A stretch of 29,827 nt of DNA from Patescibacteria group bacterium (GCA_029260955.1 JAJDCF010000004.1:1-29827), one strand, 5' to 3'; shown: positions 7,725-16,663, counted from the first letter of the stretch. Program-made: numbers and translations. Notes: a model not told the origin generated them from the sequence alone.

Positions 7725-9476
7725 ATGATTATTCATTGCTTTTCATCAGAGGACTTTAGACCAAAGAGATTGGTTATCTGGAAGCTTGGCGACGGAGCAG
7801 GTAACTGGAGTGAAATAGACGATAAAAAGAAAGTCCCTAAGAAAGGACCTGCACGTGCACAGCGACAAAACGTAAGTCCTGAGCAAGTGGGTAAATACCT
7901 TACACGTTCCAGAAAAAAAACGTATGAGATAAAGGGCCAGCTTGCTGAGGGTGTCAGAACTGAACTTAGTACGGATAAGGCAAAAAAAACCATGTCTTCC
8001 TTCAGCACGCGAGGGGCATATAACCCAAGGGATTGGGCTGCATGGAACGAGGCATATGCAGAAAAGATGTACCCAGGTAAAGACAGGGCCGAGGTTCAAA
8101 AACGTATCAAAGCTATGCAACGAGTCGTTTTTAGTGAACTTGGTCTTGCCGGTGATCCTAGTGCGGCTATCGATGGAAAAATTGGTCCATACACGTTAGC
8201 AGCAATGGCAGCATTTGCAGGCAATGATTCAGCGATAGCTCATTTGCCAACAAGAAACAAGGCTTTGGCGAGGGCTATTGATATGGTGCCCGGAAAAGAG
8301 GTCTTAAAAGGTGCTAAAAAACTAGATGACGGTACCTATGAGCATATGACAGGAGACAAGCCAACCTATTTCAAATATGTTCCTAACTCAGATGGAAGTG
8401 GGGGAAAGTGGATGTGGGCGAGTGCGTGGCAAAAAAGAGATAACAAGTGGGTTGAGACTGGAACAAATCCGTATGATGACAAGAAGACTTACGCCAAAGC
8501 TAATGCAATTTCTGAAAAATTGAAGGTAGGAGCTAAGGCCTCAGCTAAACTTGCAAAAGCCAACGAAGCTAAGAAGATTCGAGAAACGGTTGAAGCAGCA
8601 GGAAAACTTGACACCAAATTTAAATGGTATTTGGTAAAGTCTGAAAAAAGCCCAACGGGATACAAATTAGTACCATGGAAGCCACTTGCAGCAACAAGTC
8701 CAATTGATATAGCTCGAGATAACAAGGCAGCACTAAACAAGCAAAAAGCAGGAGAGACTATCACTTTTAATATTGATGGAGAGAAGGTAACGATGAAAAA
8801 ACATGCTTCAGGCAGTTATTCTGTAGAGGGAGTTAAAGGAAAAATGGATTTGGCTGATGCTTATAAGGCAGCGATCAAAGCCGCAATAAGAAAAAGAAAA
8901 GGGAAAAAGCCAAAGCCAGTACCGATGCCTAAGAAGGTTCAGAAGGCAGTGCCACTCGCACCTCCAGATCGTCCAGATTTAGCATTTATGGATTGGGATC
9001 CAGCAAGCTCAGCAAAACCAAAATCAAAAGCACCAAAAGCACCAAAGGCTGCACCAAAACCAGTGTCAAAAACACCAAAAAATAAACGTGAAAGGTTGAG
9101 ATTGATGCTCCCGGGTGCAAGCAAAGCAGTTATCGATCAACTTAATGAAAAGAAGGATATTCCCGAATATCCCACAAAAAAGGCTGTTGCAAAAGCATTA
9201 AATAATATAATGATTAAGACTGATGAATATGCTGCAGCAGAGAAGGAGATTGATAAATACAAGCCACCAGCTGCACCCAAGAAAACTGCAAAAAAAGGAC
9301 CTACTAAGCGTGAGCAGTTGAAAAACCTACTGCCAAAGACAGACGCCAAAACATTCAGCAAAATATTGGCCAAAGTCCCTAAGAATCCTACAAGGGATGA
9401 TGTTAAAAGTGCACTTAATAATATAGAAATTAAAGGGAGTAAGATCAAGGCAGTCAATAAGGAGCTTGATGCATAA
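7725..9476 (+). CDS. Lys/Ala-rich protein with PG-binding-like module and two C-terminal repeats
   Basis: Unrecognised 583-residue protein, second in the operon, 20 bp after the 812-aa gene and preceded by an A/T-rich leader without a Shine-Dalgarno. The N-terminus carries KRLVIWKLG (14-22), a variant of the shared N-terminal tag. Residues about 103-165 form a PG-binding-like module: W-x(3)-N, then a helix with MQRVVFSELGLAGD (131-144) and DGKIGPYT (150-157). This matches the 490-aa protein closely. The middle is lysine-rich with a predicted beta segment (ETITFNIDGEKVTMKK). A Pro/Ala/Lys linker (about 394-450) leads to two copies of a 57-61-residue repeat. No signal peptide or membrane segment is visible. 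Function unknown; a wall-binding or scaffold role is an inference from the module. Confidence 0.8.
   Translation: MIIHCFSSEDFRPKRLVIWKLGDGAGNWSEIDDKKKVPKKGPARAQRQNVSPEQVGKYLTRSRKKTYEIKGQLAEGVRTELSTDKAKKTMSSFSTRGAYNPRDWAAWNEAYAEKMYPGKDRAEVQKRIKAMQRVVFSELGLAGDPSAAIDGKIGPYTLAAMAAFAGNDSAIAHLPTRNKALARAIDMVPGKEVLKGAKKLDDGTYEHMTGDKPTYFKYVPNSDGSGGKWMWASAWQKRDNKWVETGTNPYDDKKTYAKANAISEKLKVGAKASAKLAKANEAKKIRETVEAAGKLDTKFKWYLVKSEKSPTGYKLVPWKPLAATSPIDIARDNKAALNKQKAGETITFNIDGEKVTMKKHASGSYSVEGVKGKMDLADAYKAAIKAAIRKRKGKKPKPVPMPKKVQKAVPLAPPDRPDLAFMDWDPASSAKPKSKAPKAPKAAPKPVSKTPKNKRERLRLMLPGASKAVIDQLNEKKDIPEYPTKKAVAKALNNIMIKTDEYAAAEKEIDKYKPPAAPKKTAKKGPTKREQLKNLLPKTDAKTFSKILAKVPKNPTRDDVKSALNNIEIKGSKIKAVNKELDA
9081..9263 (+). 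repeat. 57-61-residue tandem repeat, copy 1
   Basis: Encodes residues 453-513 of the 583-aa protein. Shared pattern with copy 2: KRE.L..(M/L)LP, a hydrophobic helix, PT...V..ALNNI.IK, then A..KE(I/L)D. The repeat looks like a small three-helix module. Confidence 0.75.
9303..9473 (+). repeat. 57-61-residue tandem repeat, copy 2
   Basis: Encodes residues 527-583, ending the 583-aa protein. It keeps KREQLKNLLP, PTRDDVKSALNNIEIK and KELD, aligning with copy 1 with one short gap. Confidence 0.75.
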
Positions 9477-9532
9477 ACAAACCAACTTAATATTTTAATT
9501 CTTTAATAATTTATTTCTTAATTCATATAACT

Positions 9533-10117
9533 ATGAAATTACATAACTACCGAAGCGGTTTAGACAGCTTCGAGGAAGACCATCTGGTATTCCGAAACGC
9601 GCCAAAAGCGGCTCCAGGTGGAGCTCCAAAGGCTAAAGAGGCGCCAAAGTCCAAGGCTAACGCCGGTAAGGCGGCCGAAAACGCGACTAAGACAGCTGCA
9701 GAGGGTAACGCAGCTATCAAAAAAGCAGCGCCAAAAGCAGCTGACCCAATTCTTCATCCAATTACCTACAGCGATGCAGGGGGTACGCGTGTATTTAAAG
9801 TACCTAAAAGACCAAAGCGTACACCAGCGCAAAAAAAACGTGCTGATGCTAAAGCTGAAAAAATTCAGGCAAAACTGGATGCCATAAAAAACGCAAAAAA
9901 GGCTGCTAAGAAAGCAAAGATTGCAAAGCTTTTTGCTGATATGGATCAGCTGCAAGTAAAACATGATAAGGATATGGCCAAGGCGGGTAGTGTTAATACT
10001 GAGGTGGGGATGAACGAACTTCCAGAAGGAATGTTGAAGCCTCGAAAAAGAAAAGAAAAGCCTTTCCTAATACCTCTTTTTCCAAAGAAAAAGAACAAGG
10101 GTAAAAAAGAAAGCTAG
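9533..10117 (+). CDS. Small Lys/Ala-rich protein with the shared N-terminal tag
   Basis: Unrecognised 194-residue, strongly basic protein, third in the operon. The start is preceded by an A/T-rich leader without a Shine-Dalgarno. Residues 17-24 read HLVFRNAP, the clearest form of the tag shared with other proteins here. It is followed immediately by a low-complexity Ala/Lys/Pro tract (about 24-75) reminiscent of histone H1 tails or wall-spanning linkers. Residues about 95-150 are a lysine- and alanine-rich predicted helix, and the C-terminus is a run of basic residues (KKKNKGKKES). No signal peptide or transmembrane segment is visible. Its composition fits either nucleic-acid binding or contact with an anionic surface; the sequence does not decide. 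Confidence 0.75.
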   Translation: MKLHNYRSGLDSFEEDHLVFRNAPKAAPGGAPKAKEAPKSKANAGKAAENATKTAAEGNAAIKKAAPKAADPILHPITYSDAGGTRVFKVPKRPKRTPAQKKRADAKAEKIQAKLDAIKNAKKAAKKAKIAKLFADMDQLQVKHDKDMAKAGSVNTEVGMNELPEGMLKPRKRKEKPFLIPLFPKKKNKGKKES

Positions 10118-10162
10118 TCACCCATAGTGCTGAACAAAAGATAGAAATAAAATAGCAAATCC

Positions 10163-11731
10163 GTGCTTAGATCTGTTAAATCACAAATCATATTAGCCAC
10201 CTCTCTCATTATCATTGCGATACTGGGAGCAACGGCATATCTGGTGATTGATCAAAAAACAAAAGAGATCAATCAAGACATCTTCAATAAGGCAGTTAGT
10301 TTTGCAGAGCTCACGCACGAACGGGTAATTACGAATTACGAGGACAACTATCTTCAGAGTGCTTTCGCACATTTTGATCGTGAGATGGCAGATGTCTACA
10401 GTTTGAATGAAGATATTGTCGAGGCATCAATTTATAATTACAGTGGAAAAGCACTGTACGAAGCTGAGGCTAAAGGAGAGATAGGCAGTGAAGATTTAGA
10501 CCGTATTCAGGCTATTTACCCATCGGTAAAAACAACGAAGGGTCGAGTGGTTTATCTCGAAAAGGCGGACCCGGGTTTTCGCTCTACCAATCTAAACGGC
10601 CAAGCGGTTGATTCGATCAGTGACACAGAGCAAATCGAAAATGTCATATATCCCTTCCGTGATCAGAGCAACATTGCTCGTAGCTTTTCTATAGGTTATA
10701 CCGTTACGTATGACGCCCTTTTTCAAAGAGTGCGCGATACTGCTATTCGCATCATCGTGATCTCGATTGCTGGCGTATTAATTGCTCTATTTATTGGCTA
10801 CCTGGTAGCTCATCACATCACCAGCCCTATCAAGGCCCTTACCAAAGGTGCCGCTCAAATTGGTACTGGTGATTTCACCACCCGCATCCCTCTCAGCTCT
10901 AAAAGTGAGGTGGGTATGTTGGCCAATACCTTTAATAATATGGCGGCCGACCTGGAAGAAAGCACCAAGGCCAAGATCGAACATGAGAAACTAGCCAAGG
11001 AGCTAGAGCTAGCAGCTAAAATCCAGAGAGATCTACTGCCTAAAGAATTACCTAAAATCGAAAACTTGGACATTGCGGCCAGCTTGAGCGCGGCCACAGA
11101 AGTAGGAGGTGACTGTTATGACTTCATTGTAAAAGAAAAAGATGGAAATCTACTCTTTTATATTGCAGACGTAACAGGACACGGGGTAGGAGCCGGACTG
11201 GTTTCTGCCATAAACAACGCCTTGATTCCATCACTGATGGACACTTACGACAATACGGAGGATCTGGTCAGTAATTTGAACAAGATCCTTAAAATGAAAA
11301 CGGCCCCCAATATCTTTGTGACTTCGGTCATAGCACTTTGGGAGACAAGCAAAAATACTCTTCAGTACACGCAGGCTGGTCATGATCCGATTCTGCATTA
11401 TCAATCTGTAAACGACACTGTCGCTGAACTCGCCCACGGAGGTTTGGCCATGGGAATGATGGAAGACATTAAAGACAAGCTAAGTACCGAGGAGGTCCAA
11501 ACCGAAATAAATGATGTGTTCGTACTATACACCGATGGTATTCCGGAAGCCTGGAAGAACGAAAAAGAGAGTTACGGCATGGACCGCTTGAAGGCATCAA
11601 TCAAAACTTATGCCAAAAGCAAGACTGCCCAAGAAATCCATGATGCAATCTTGCAAGATGTCCGCACTTTTATGGGCGACTACCCTCAGGCCGATGACAT
11701 CACTCTACTTGTTGTAAAAAGAACCAAATAA
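10163..11731 (+). CDS. Membrane sensor SpoIIE/RsbU-type PP2C serine phosphatase
   Basis: A 522-residue transmembrane protein phosphatase. Residues 8-29 form TM1, about 30-193 an extracytoplasmic sensor region (Cache-like in size, not verified), 195-215 TM2, and 216-270 a HAMP linker (HHITSPIKALT). A short coiled coil with AAKIQRDLLP (284-293) leads into the PP2C/SpoIIE domain with GGDCYD (315-320), DVTGHG (336-341), AGHDP (405-409), TDG (457-459) and DDITLLVV (511-518). The expected metal-binding aspartates are present, so it should be active. Such enzymes dephosphorylate anti-sigma antagonists in partner switching, but no RsbV/RsbW homologue is in the window. The start is GTG. It sits inside an operon of tagged Lys-rich proteins, suggesting it senses envelope state in the same pathway. 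Confidence 0.92.
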   Translation: MLRSVKSQIILATSLIIIAILGATAYLVIDQKTKEINQDIFNKAVSFAELTHERVITNYEDNYLQSAFAHFDREMADVYSLNEDIVEASIYNYSGKALYEAEAKGEIGSEDLDRIQAIYPSVKTTKGRVVYLEKADPGFRSTNLNGQAVDSISDTEQIENVIYPFRDQSNIARSFSIGYTVTYDALFQRVRDTAIRIIVISIAGVLIALFIGYLVAHHITSPIKALTKGAAQIGTGDFTTRIPLSSKSEVGMLANTFNNMAADLEESTKAKIEHEKLAKELELAAKIQRDLLPKELPKIENLDIAASLSAATEVGGDCYDFIVKEKDGNLLFYIADVTGHGVGAGLVSAINNALIPSLMDTYDNTEDLVSNLNKILKMKTAPNIFVTSVIALWETSKNTLQYTQAGHDPILHYQSVNDTVAELAHGGLAMGMMEDIKDKLSTEEVQTEINDVFVLYTDGIPEAWKNEKESYGMDRLKASIKTYAKSKTAQEIHDAILQDVRTFMGDYPQADDITLLVVKRTK

Positions 11732-11754
11732 ACAAATAACAATAATTTATTATC

Positions 11755-13227
11755 ATGTTTAGAAATATCAAAAAAGCATCTGAGTTTTCACTTTTGAGTG
11801 AGAAGTTGATTTATAGGATTAAGGGGATGCCAAGTCCAGAGGAACATAGGGATCAAATTGAGGCAGCGAATAAAGCCGCAAAGGCAAAAAGAGATGCACT
11901 GCGTAAGCAAACGGACGCAATACTTATGCTTCGTGATGAAAAAGTTCTTAACAAAATAATAGAAGCGGGATCAGATTACAAAAAAGGAGATTGGCATGGT
12001 TTAAATGATAAGTTTAAGGAAGAGTTTGCCAAACAAAATGTAGAAAAAGACGCAGCAGTAAGAATGTTGGTACGCCTTCAGAAGTCAGTCTTTAGTAAGC
12101 TGGGGCTCAGCGGTGATACGTTCGCGAAACCTGATGGACAGCTCGGTCCATACACCATGTATGCATTTGCACTCTATTATAACCTAAAAAGGCCAAGGGC
12201 GAGGGTTCCATTTGGTAGTCCAAAATTAGCGGCATTAATCAATAAAGATGCCGACGAAGCTTTTGTGGATTACAAACAATTTAACTTTGTCAAAAATATA
12301 AATAAGGCGGATTTCAGAAGGGTCTACAAAGACATAAAGGAAAATACATCAACTTTCAATTCCAACACAAAATACTCGAATCTTGGTGATTGGGCACTTG
12401 CTCTATGGGAATCAGGCTATGGTGGGGATAAGGCAAAAAAGATTGGCTTTCCAAAAATAATGGATTACAAAAAATCAGCAGCAAAATACCAATACGTTCG
12501 TGGTATTCATGACAAGAATACAAAATTGGTGCTTGATTGGGGCGATAACAGGAGTCTAATTTTCGTGAATGAGAATGGGAAGATGTTTATACGTGACAAA
12601 GATACTGATAACTTGAAGCCACATACCGCTGTACTGAACATTGGAAATCCCTTTGAAGAAAAAAAGAAAGGGACTCCAAAACCGAAAAAGGCCCCAAAAC
12701 CTGCGCCGAAGCCACAGCCAAAACCACAAGAGACACCAAAAGAACCAGCAAAACCGGCTATGGTCGCAAATGCTGAAAAAGACAAGATATATATAAAGGC
12801 TCTGGCTCGTATAAGTTTCGATGACGCAAAGACGGAAATGAAAAAAGGGAACTACAAAGAGGCAATTAAAGATTTTAAGATTGCAGATAGTCATCACCCA
12901 GGAAGTAAGCCAAAATACTACATAGCGCTCTGTTACGATATGATGGGAAAAGAAGGGGAAAAGGCACGTGAAGCCTATAAGGAATTTGAGTCCTTCATGA
13001 CTAAAAATAAGCAATCACCTAAATTCCTGAAGGACTTCGCGAAAGAGATAAAATATGCTAAAGGGCGCATAAGTGCACTCACTAAAGGTATTTTTGCATT
13101 TAAGCCTACGCCACCTCCAATATCGCCCACACGCACACCAGATAAACAGGCTAAGGTACAAGAAAAAATAGCTAAAGCAAGAAAGGTGATAAAGGCAAGA
13201 GAAGAGCAGAAAAAGAAAAAAGGGTAA
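11755..13227 (+). CDS. Lys-rich protein with PG-binding-like module and C-terminal TPR-like region
   Basis: Unrecognised 490-residue protein, last of the operon, 23 bp after the phosphatase gene. Residues 16-26 contain EKLIYRIKGMP, a variant of the shared N-terminal tag. Residues about 79-142 are a PG-binding-like module (W80, RLQKSVFSKLGLSGD 107-121, DGQLGPYT 127-134), clearly homologous to that of the 583-aa protein. A mixed region with predicted beta strands follows, then a Lys/Pro linker (about 303-335). A TPR-like helical repeat (AKTEMKKGNYKEAIKDFKIA, then YYIALCYDMMGKEGEKAREA) precedes a basic tail. No signal peptide or membrane helix is visible. It ends 17 bp before the convergent uvrA stop. 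A protein-binding scaffold at the wall is a reasonable inference. Confidence 0.8.
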   Translation: MFRNIKKASEFSLLSEKLIYRIKGMPSPEEHRDQIEAANKAAKAKRDALRKQTDAILMLRDEKVLNKIIEAGSDYKKGDWHGLNDKFKEEFAKQNVEKDAAVRMLVRLQKSVFSKLGLSGDTFAKPDGQLGPYTMYAFALYYNLKRPRARVPFGSPKLAALINKDADEAFVDYKQFNFVKNINKADFRRVYKDIKENTSTFNSNTKYSNLGDWALALWESGYGGDKAKKIGFPKIMDYKKSAAKYQYVRGIHDKNTKLVLDWGDNRSLIFVNENGKMFIRDKDTDNLKPHTAVLNIGNPFEEKKKGTPKPKKAPKPAPKPQPKPQETPKEPAKPAMVANAEKDKIYIKALARISFDDAKTEMKKGNYKEAIKDFKIADSHHPGSKPKYYIALCYDMMGKEGEKAREAYKEFESFMTKNKQSPKFLKDFAKEIKYAKGRISALTKGIFAFKPTPPPISPTRTPDKQAKVQEKIAKARKVIKAREEQKKKKG

Positions 13228-13244
13228 TCACGAGAAGTATAAGA

Positions 13245-16139
13245 CTAAAGCATCTTCTTAAGGAACTGCCCTGTATAACTATTTTTGCACTCGGCAACCT
13301 GCTCAGGTGTGCCGGTACACATAACAGTGCCACCACCATCACCGCCTTCCGGACCAAGGTCCACAATGTGGTCCACAGATTTTATGACGTCCAGATTGTG
13401 CTCAATAGTTAGTACGGTATTTCCTTTTTCCACCAATGCCTGAAGGACGCTGAGGAGTTTTTGCACATCTGCAAAATGCAAGCCGGTGGTTGGTTCATCA
13501 AGCACATAAATCGTCTTACCGGTCGAACGCTTGGCAAGTTCCGTAGCTAGCTTAATACGTTGTGCTTCACCACCAGAAAGGGTCGTGGCACTTTGGCCTA
13601 AATGAATGTAGTCCAGCCCAACAGCATGCAGAGTAGAAAGCTTATTTTTGATTTGAGGGATGGCCTCGAAAAAATCCAGCGCCTCTTCTACCGTCATCTC
13701 AAGAACATCGGCGATGTTCTTGCCGTGCCAGGTCACTTCCATGGTTTCTGAATTGTAGCGTCTACCCTTACACACCTCGCAAGGTACGTAAATGTCGGGT
13801 AAAAAGTGCATTTCGATCTTCACCATTCCGTCACCTTGGCAAGATTCACAGCGTCCACCCTTCACGTTAAAACTAAAGCGCCCATCACGGTAGCCGCGTA
13901 GTTTGGCTTCACTGGTAGAGGCGAAAAGTTCACGAATGCCGGAAAAAACACCGGTATAAGTAGCCGGATTGGATCTTGGCGTTCGTCCGATGGGGGATTG
14001 ATCAATGTTGATGATCTTATCCAGATGTTCGGTTCCTTTGATCTCTTTGTGCTTACCACCCTTCTGCTTGGCGCGGTTTAGCTTGGTGGCCAGCACAGGG
14101 CACAAAATCTGGTTGATAAGGGAAGACTTGCCAGAGCCCGACACACCGGTAACTCCGATAAATGTATTCAGCGGCAGTGTTACGTCCACGGATTTTAAGT
14201 TGTGCTCCTCGGCTCCGATGATTTCCAGGAACTTACCGTTTCCTTCGCGGCGCTTTTTTGGGATGGTAATCTCCTTCTTCCCAGAAAGGTAGTGGCCGGT
14301 TATCGAATCCTTGTGTTTCATGATTTCTGCAGCCGTTCCTTGAGCGATGACTTCGCCTCCGTGTTTTCCGGCTCCCGGCCCAATGTCCAAAACGTGGTCA
14401 GCTATTCGAATAGTCTCTTCATCGTGCTCAACAACAATCACTGTGTTGCCCAAATCTCGCAGATTCTCTAAGGTCTTTATCAATCGTGCATTATCGCGCT
14501 GATGTAGGCCGATTGAAGGCTCATCGAGCACATACAAAACACCCTGAAGCGACGAACCGATTTGTGTCGCCAGACGAATTCTTTGAGCCTCTCCACCCGA
14601 AAGCGTGCTGGCGGTGCGATCCAAAGTAAGGTAGCTAAGCCCCACATTCTTCAGAAACTGCAGGCGGGAAGAAATTTCGTTAATAATCAGGCGTGCAATG
14701 AAATATTCATTGTCTGTCAGCATTTTTTTCTTGCCTTTAGGGATCATGCTTCTAAAAAAATCATCCGTACCCTCAATCGACAGCTTGGTGGCCTCGATAA
14801 TAGATTTACCCAGAACCGTTATGGCCAGGATTTCCGGACGTAGGCGCATGCCTTTGCAGGTTTCACAAGTCGTGATTTCCATGAACTTCTGGATGTTCTT
14901 ACGCACATAATCCGAATCACTCTCATGATATCGGCGTTCCAAATTAGGAATCACACCTTCATAGGTCGTATCAGTCTCGTAACTTGAATTTTGACTCGAA
15001 TACTTGGCTCGGAATTTTTCTTCACCAGTTCCGTGCATAATAATATCGATCTGTTGCTGAGTAAGTTTGCCGATAGGTGTATTGATGTCGAAGTCAAATT
15101 TCTTTCCCACCTCTTTTAGTAAATTGTTGTACCAATTTAGGCGCATAGACGAAATAGACCATGGAACAATGGCCCCTTCGGCAATGGTCAGTCGTGGGTT
15201 TGGAAGAACCAATTTCGGATTAATGCGCAACTTTGTTCCAAGTCCATGACAGTCCTCACAAGCGCCATGTGGTGAGTTAAACGAGAATGAGCGAGGTGCA
15301 ATCTCGGGAAGGCTCATAACTCCATGTGTTTCACAGGCATAATGCTCCGAAAATAGCCTCTCATCAGCAGTATCTGCGTCCAAAACAACCATCAAACCCT
15401 CTCCATGACGAAGCGATGTCTCGATTGAGTCGGCCAAGCGACTTCGATCTTCATTTTTCACTTCAATTTCTTCACCGGACTTCAGCTTTTTGACAACTTT
15501 TTTAAAATTTCGCACCACCAGACGATCAACCACAATTTCGATCGTATGTTTCTTCTTTGGGTCCAGTTGAAGATCCTCATTGATATTATAGATATCTCCA
15601 TCAACGCGAATACGTACAAAGCCTTCTTTGCGAATCTTATCCAAAATCTTAAGATGTTCCCCTTTGCGGTCGCGAACGACAGGGGCAAGTAACATAATCT
15701 TCTTTTCCTCAGGCATTTGCGCCACTTCATCCACAATTTGGCTAGTGCTCATACGGCCTATTACCGAATCGCACTCCGGGCAGTGAGGATGACCGATTTT
15801 AGCATACAAAAGACGCAAATAATCATAGATTTCAGTCACCGTACCCACTGTTGAACGGGGGTTGCGGCTGGCGGTCTTCTGATCGATAGAAATAGCTGGA
15901 GAAAGGCCGTCGATTTGATCTACATCAGGTTTTTCAGTGAGCTGCAAAAACTGCCGTGCATAGGTCGAAAGGCTCTCTACATAGCGCCTTTGGCCTTCGG
16001 CATAAATGGTATCAAAAGCCAGTGAGGACTTTCCGGAACCAGACAAGCCAGTAATGACCACAAGCTTGTCACGTGGTATTTCGACATCGATATTTTTTAG
16101 ATTATGGACGCGCGCGCCTTTTACAACAATTTGCTTCAC
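13245..16139 (-). CDS. uvrA: Excinuclease ABC subunit A (UvrA)
   Basis: UvrA recognises bulky DNA lesions and loads UvrB in nucleotide excision repair. The 964-residue protein is full length, with two ABC ATPase halves: Walker A GLSGSGKSS (31-39) and, later, GVSGSGKSS; two signature motifs LSGGEAQRI, each followed by a Walker B (LYVLDEPSIGLH and IYVLDEPTTGLH). Zinc-binding CxxC pairs are present in the first half (CETH, CEDC) and in the C-terminal half (CESC and CEVC). The start codon is GTG with no Shine-Dalgarno. It stands alone on the minus strand between unrelated genes; no LexA-type operator was recognised upstream. The assignment is certain. Confidence 0.97.
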   Translation of the reverse strand: MKQIVVKGARVHNLKNIDVEIPRDKLVVITGLSGSGKSSLAFDTIYAEGQRRYVESLSTYARQFLQLTEKPDVDQIDGLSPAISIDQKTASRNPRSTVGTVTEIYDYLRLLYAKIGHPHCPECDSVIGRMSTSQIVDEVAQMPEEKKIMLLAPVVRDRKGEHLKILDKIRKEGFVRIRVDGDIYNINEDLQLDPKKKHTIEIVVDRLVVRNFKKVVKKLKSGEEIEVKNEDRSRLADSIETSLRHGEGLMVVLDADTADERLFSEHYACETHGVMSLPEIAPRSFSFNSPHGACEDCHGLGTKLRINPKLVLPNPRLTIAEGAIVPWSISSMRLNWYNNLLKEVGKKFDFDINTPIGKLTQQQIDIIMHGTGEEKFRAKYSSQNSSYETDTTYEGVIPNLERRYHESDSDYVRKNIQKFMEITTCETCKGMRLRPEILAITVLGKSIIEATKLSIEGTDDFFRSMIPKGKKKMLTDNEYFIARLIINEISSRLQFLKNVGLSYLTLDRTASTLSGGEAQRIRLATQIGSSLQGVLYVLDEPSIGLHQRDNARLIKTLENLRDLGNTVIVVEHDEETIRIADHVLDIGPGAGKHGGEVIAQGTAAEIMKHKDSITGHYLSGKKEITIPKKRREGNGKFLEIIGAEEHNLKSVDVTLPLNTFIGVTGVSGSGKSSLINQILCPVLATKLNRAKQKGGKHKEIKGTEHLDKIINIDQSPIGRTPRSNPATYTGVFSGIRELFASTSEAKLRGYRDGRFSFNVKGGRCESCQGDGMVKIEMHFLPDIYVPCEVCKGRRYNSETMEVTWHGKNIADVLEMTVEEALDFFEAIPQIKNKLSTLHAVGLDYIHLGQSATTLSGGEAQRIKLATELAKRSTGKTIYVLDEPTTGLHFADVQKLLSVLQALVEKGNTVLTIEHNLDVIKSVDHIVDLGPEGGDGGGTVMCTGTPEQVAECKNSYTGQFLKKML

Positions 16140-16223
16140 GTAAAATTAGGATATTAGATAATATATTCCAGTTTTTTCAACTTAGCACACAATTTTTTAA
16201 AAATCAAGCCCCGTGCATGCAAG

Positions 16224-16508
16224 TTACTTCAAATCAGATAGCTCAAAAATATCTTTCAATCGTGGGCCGATGACCGCAACACGACCGCCCCGCATTTTTT
16301 CAAATTGTCTTTTGTCCATCCATTTATTAAAAAGATATGCCAGATCATGGTCGCCGACGTAAAAACCAGCACCCCTTTGGGTGGTAAATGCCTTTAAAAA
16401 GACCCTAACAAGAGTAGCCACCGGAAGGCCTAGCTTGTCAGACTTCCATTTGGCTATTCTGTACGTTTCATGATCCATGCGAATCGTTAGCTGTTTGTAC
16501 TTTGTCAT
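16224..16508 (-). CDS. Ribbon-helix-helix DNA-binding protein (RelB/DinJ-like)
   Basis: A 94-residue protein if it starts at the ATG at 16508. An in-frame ATG at 16553 lies in the probable promoter and would add 15 residues with no family match. The N-terminus has the beta strand KQLTIRMD and two helices with LGLPVATLVRVFLKAF, matching the ribbon-helix-helix fold of RelB/DinJ-type antitoxins and related repressors. The C-terminal half (about 45-94) is not recognised. No toxin gene is adjacent, so it may be an orphan repressor. The control region upstream (16541-16694) has a direct repeat and several palindromes, as expected for autoregulation. Confidence 0.75.
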   Translation of the reverse strand: MTKYKQLTIRMDHETYRIAKWKSDKLGLPVATLVRVFLKAFTTQRGAGFYVGDHDLAYLFNKWMDKRQFEKMRGGRVAVIGPRLKDIFELSDLK

Positions 16509-16544
16509 AATATTGTGGGGGTTAAGGATATACGTGTGAAGACC

Positions 16545-16550
16545 ATTATA
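16545..16550 (-). promoter_or_regulatory. Putative -10 box of the ribbon-helix-helix gene
   Basis: A perfect TATAAT on the minus strand, 36 bp before the ATG at 16508. No good -35 lies 16-18 bp upstream. Instead the first copy of the CTCAGTGACAT direct repeat occupies that position, which fits a repressor site overlapping the promoter. Confidence 0.4.
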
Positions 16551-16561
16551 CATATTAATGG

Positions 16562-16578
16562 CTCAGTGACATTAATTT
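16562..16578 (+). repeat. 17-bp direct repeat, copy 1 (possible operator)
   Basis: CTCAGTGACATTAATTT, matching 16 of 17 bases with the copy at 16647-16663. The two copies are 85 bp apart, about eight helical turns, so proteins bound to both would face the same side. Confidence 0.6.
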
Positions 16579-16614
16579 TCATATACAAAAAATATGAAAT
16601 GGCTTAAGTAAGCC
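16577..16614. repeat. Two adjacent inverted repeats
   Basis: TTTCATAT (16577-16584) and ATATGAAA (16592-16599) form a perfect 8-bp inverted repeat. Directly after it GGCTTA-AG-TAAGCC (16601-16614) forms another. They lie between the two direct repeats in the control region shared by the ribbon-helix-helix gene and the cyclic-nucleotide-binding gene. Confidence 0.6.
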
Positions 16615-16628
16615 AAAATCAAAAAATA

Positions 16629-16640
16629 ATTTGTACAAAT
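16629..16640. repeat. 12-bp perfect palindrome
   Basis: ATTTGTACAAAT is fully self-complementary, a typical shape for a dimeric repressor site. It lies 7 bp from the second direct repeat at 16647. Confidence 0.55.
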
Positions 16641-16646
16641 ACATAT

Positions 16647-16663
16647 CTCAGTGACATCAATTT
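16647..16663 (+). repeat. 17-bp direct repeat, copy 2 (possible operator)
   Basis: CTCAGTGACATCAATTT, one mismatch from the copy at 16562-16578. It is followed at 16671-16694 by another inverted repeat, GCTTATG and CATAAGC with a 10-nt loop. Confidence 0.6.
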
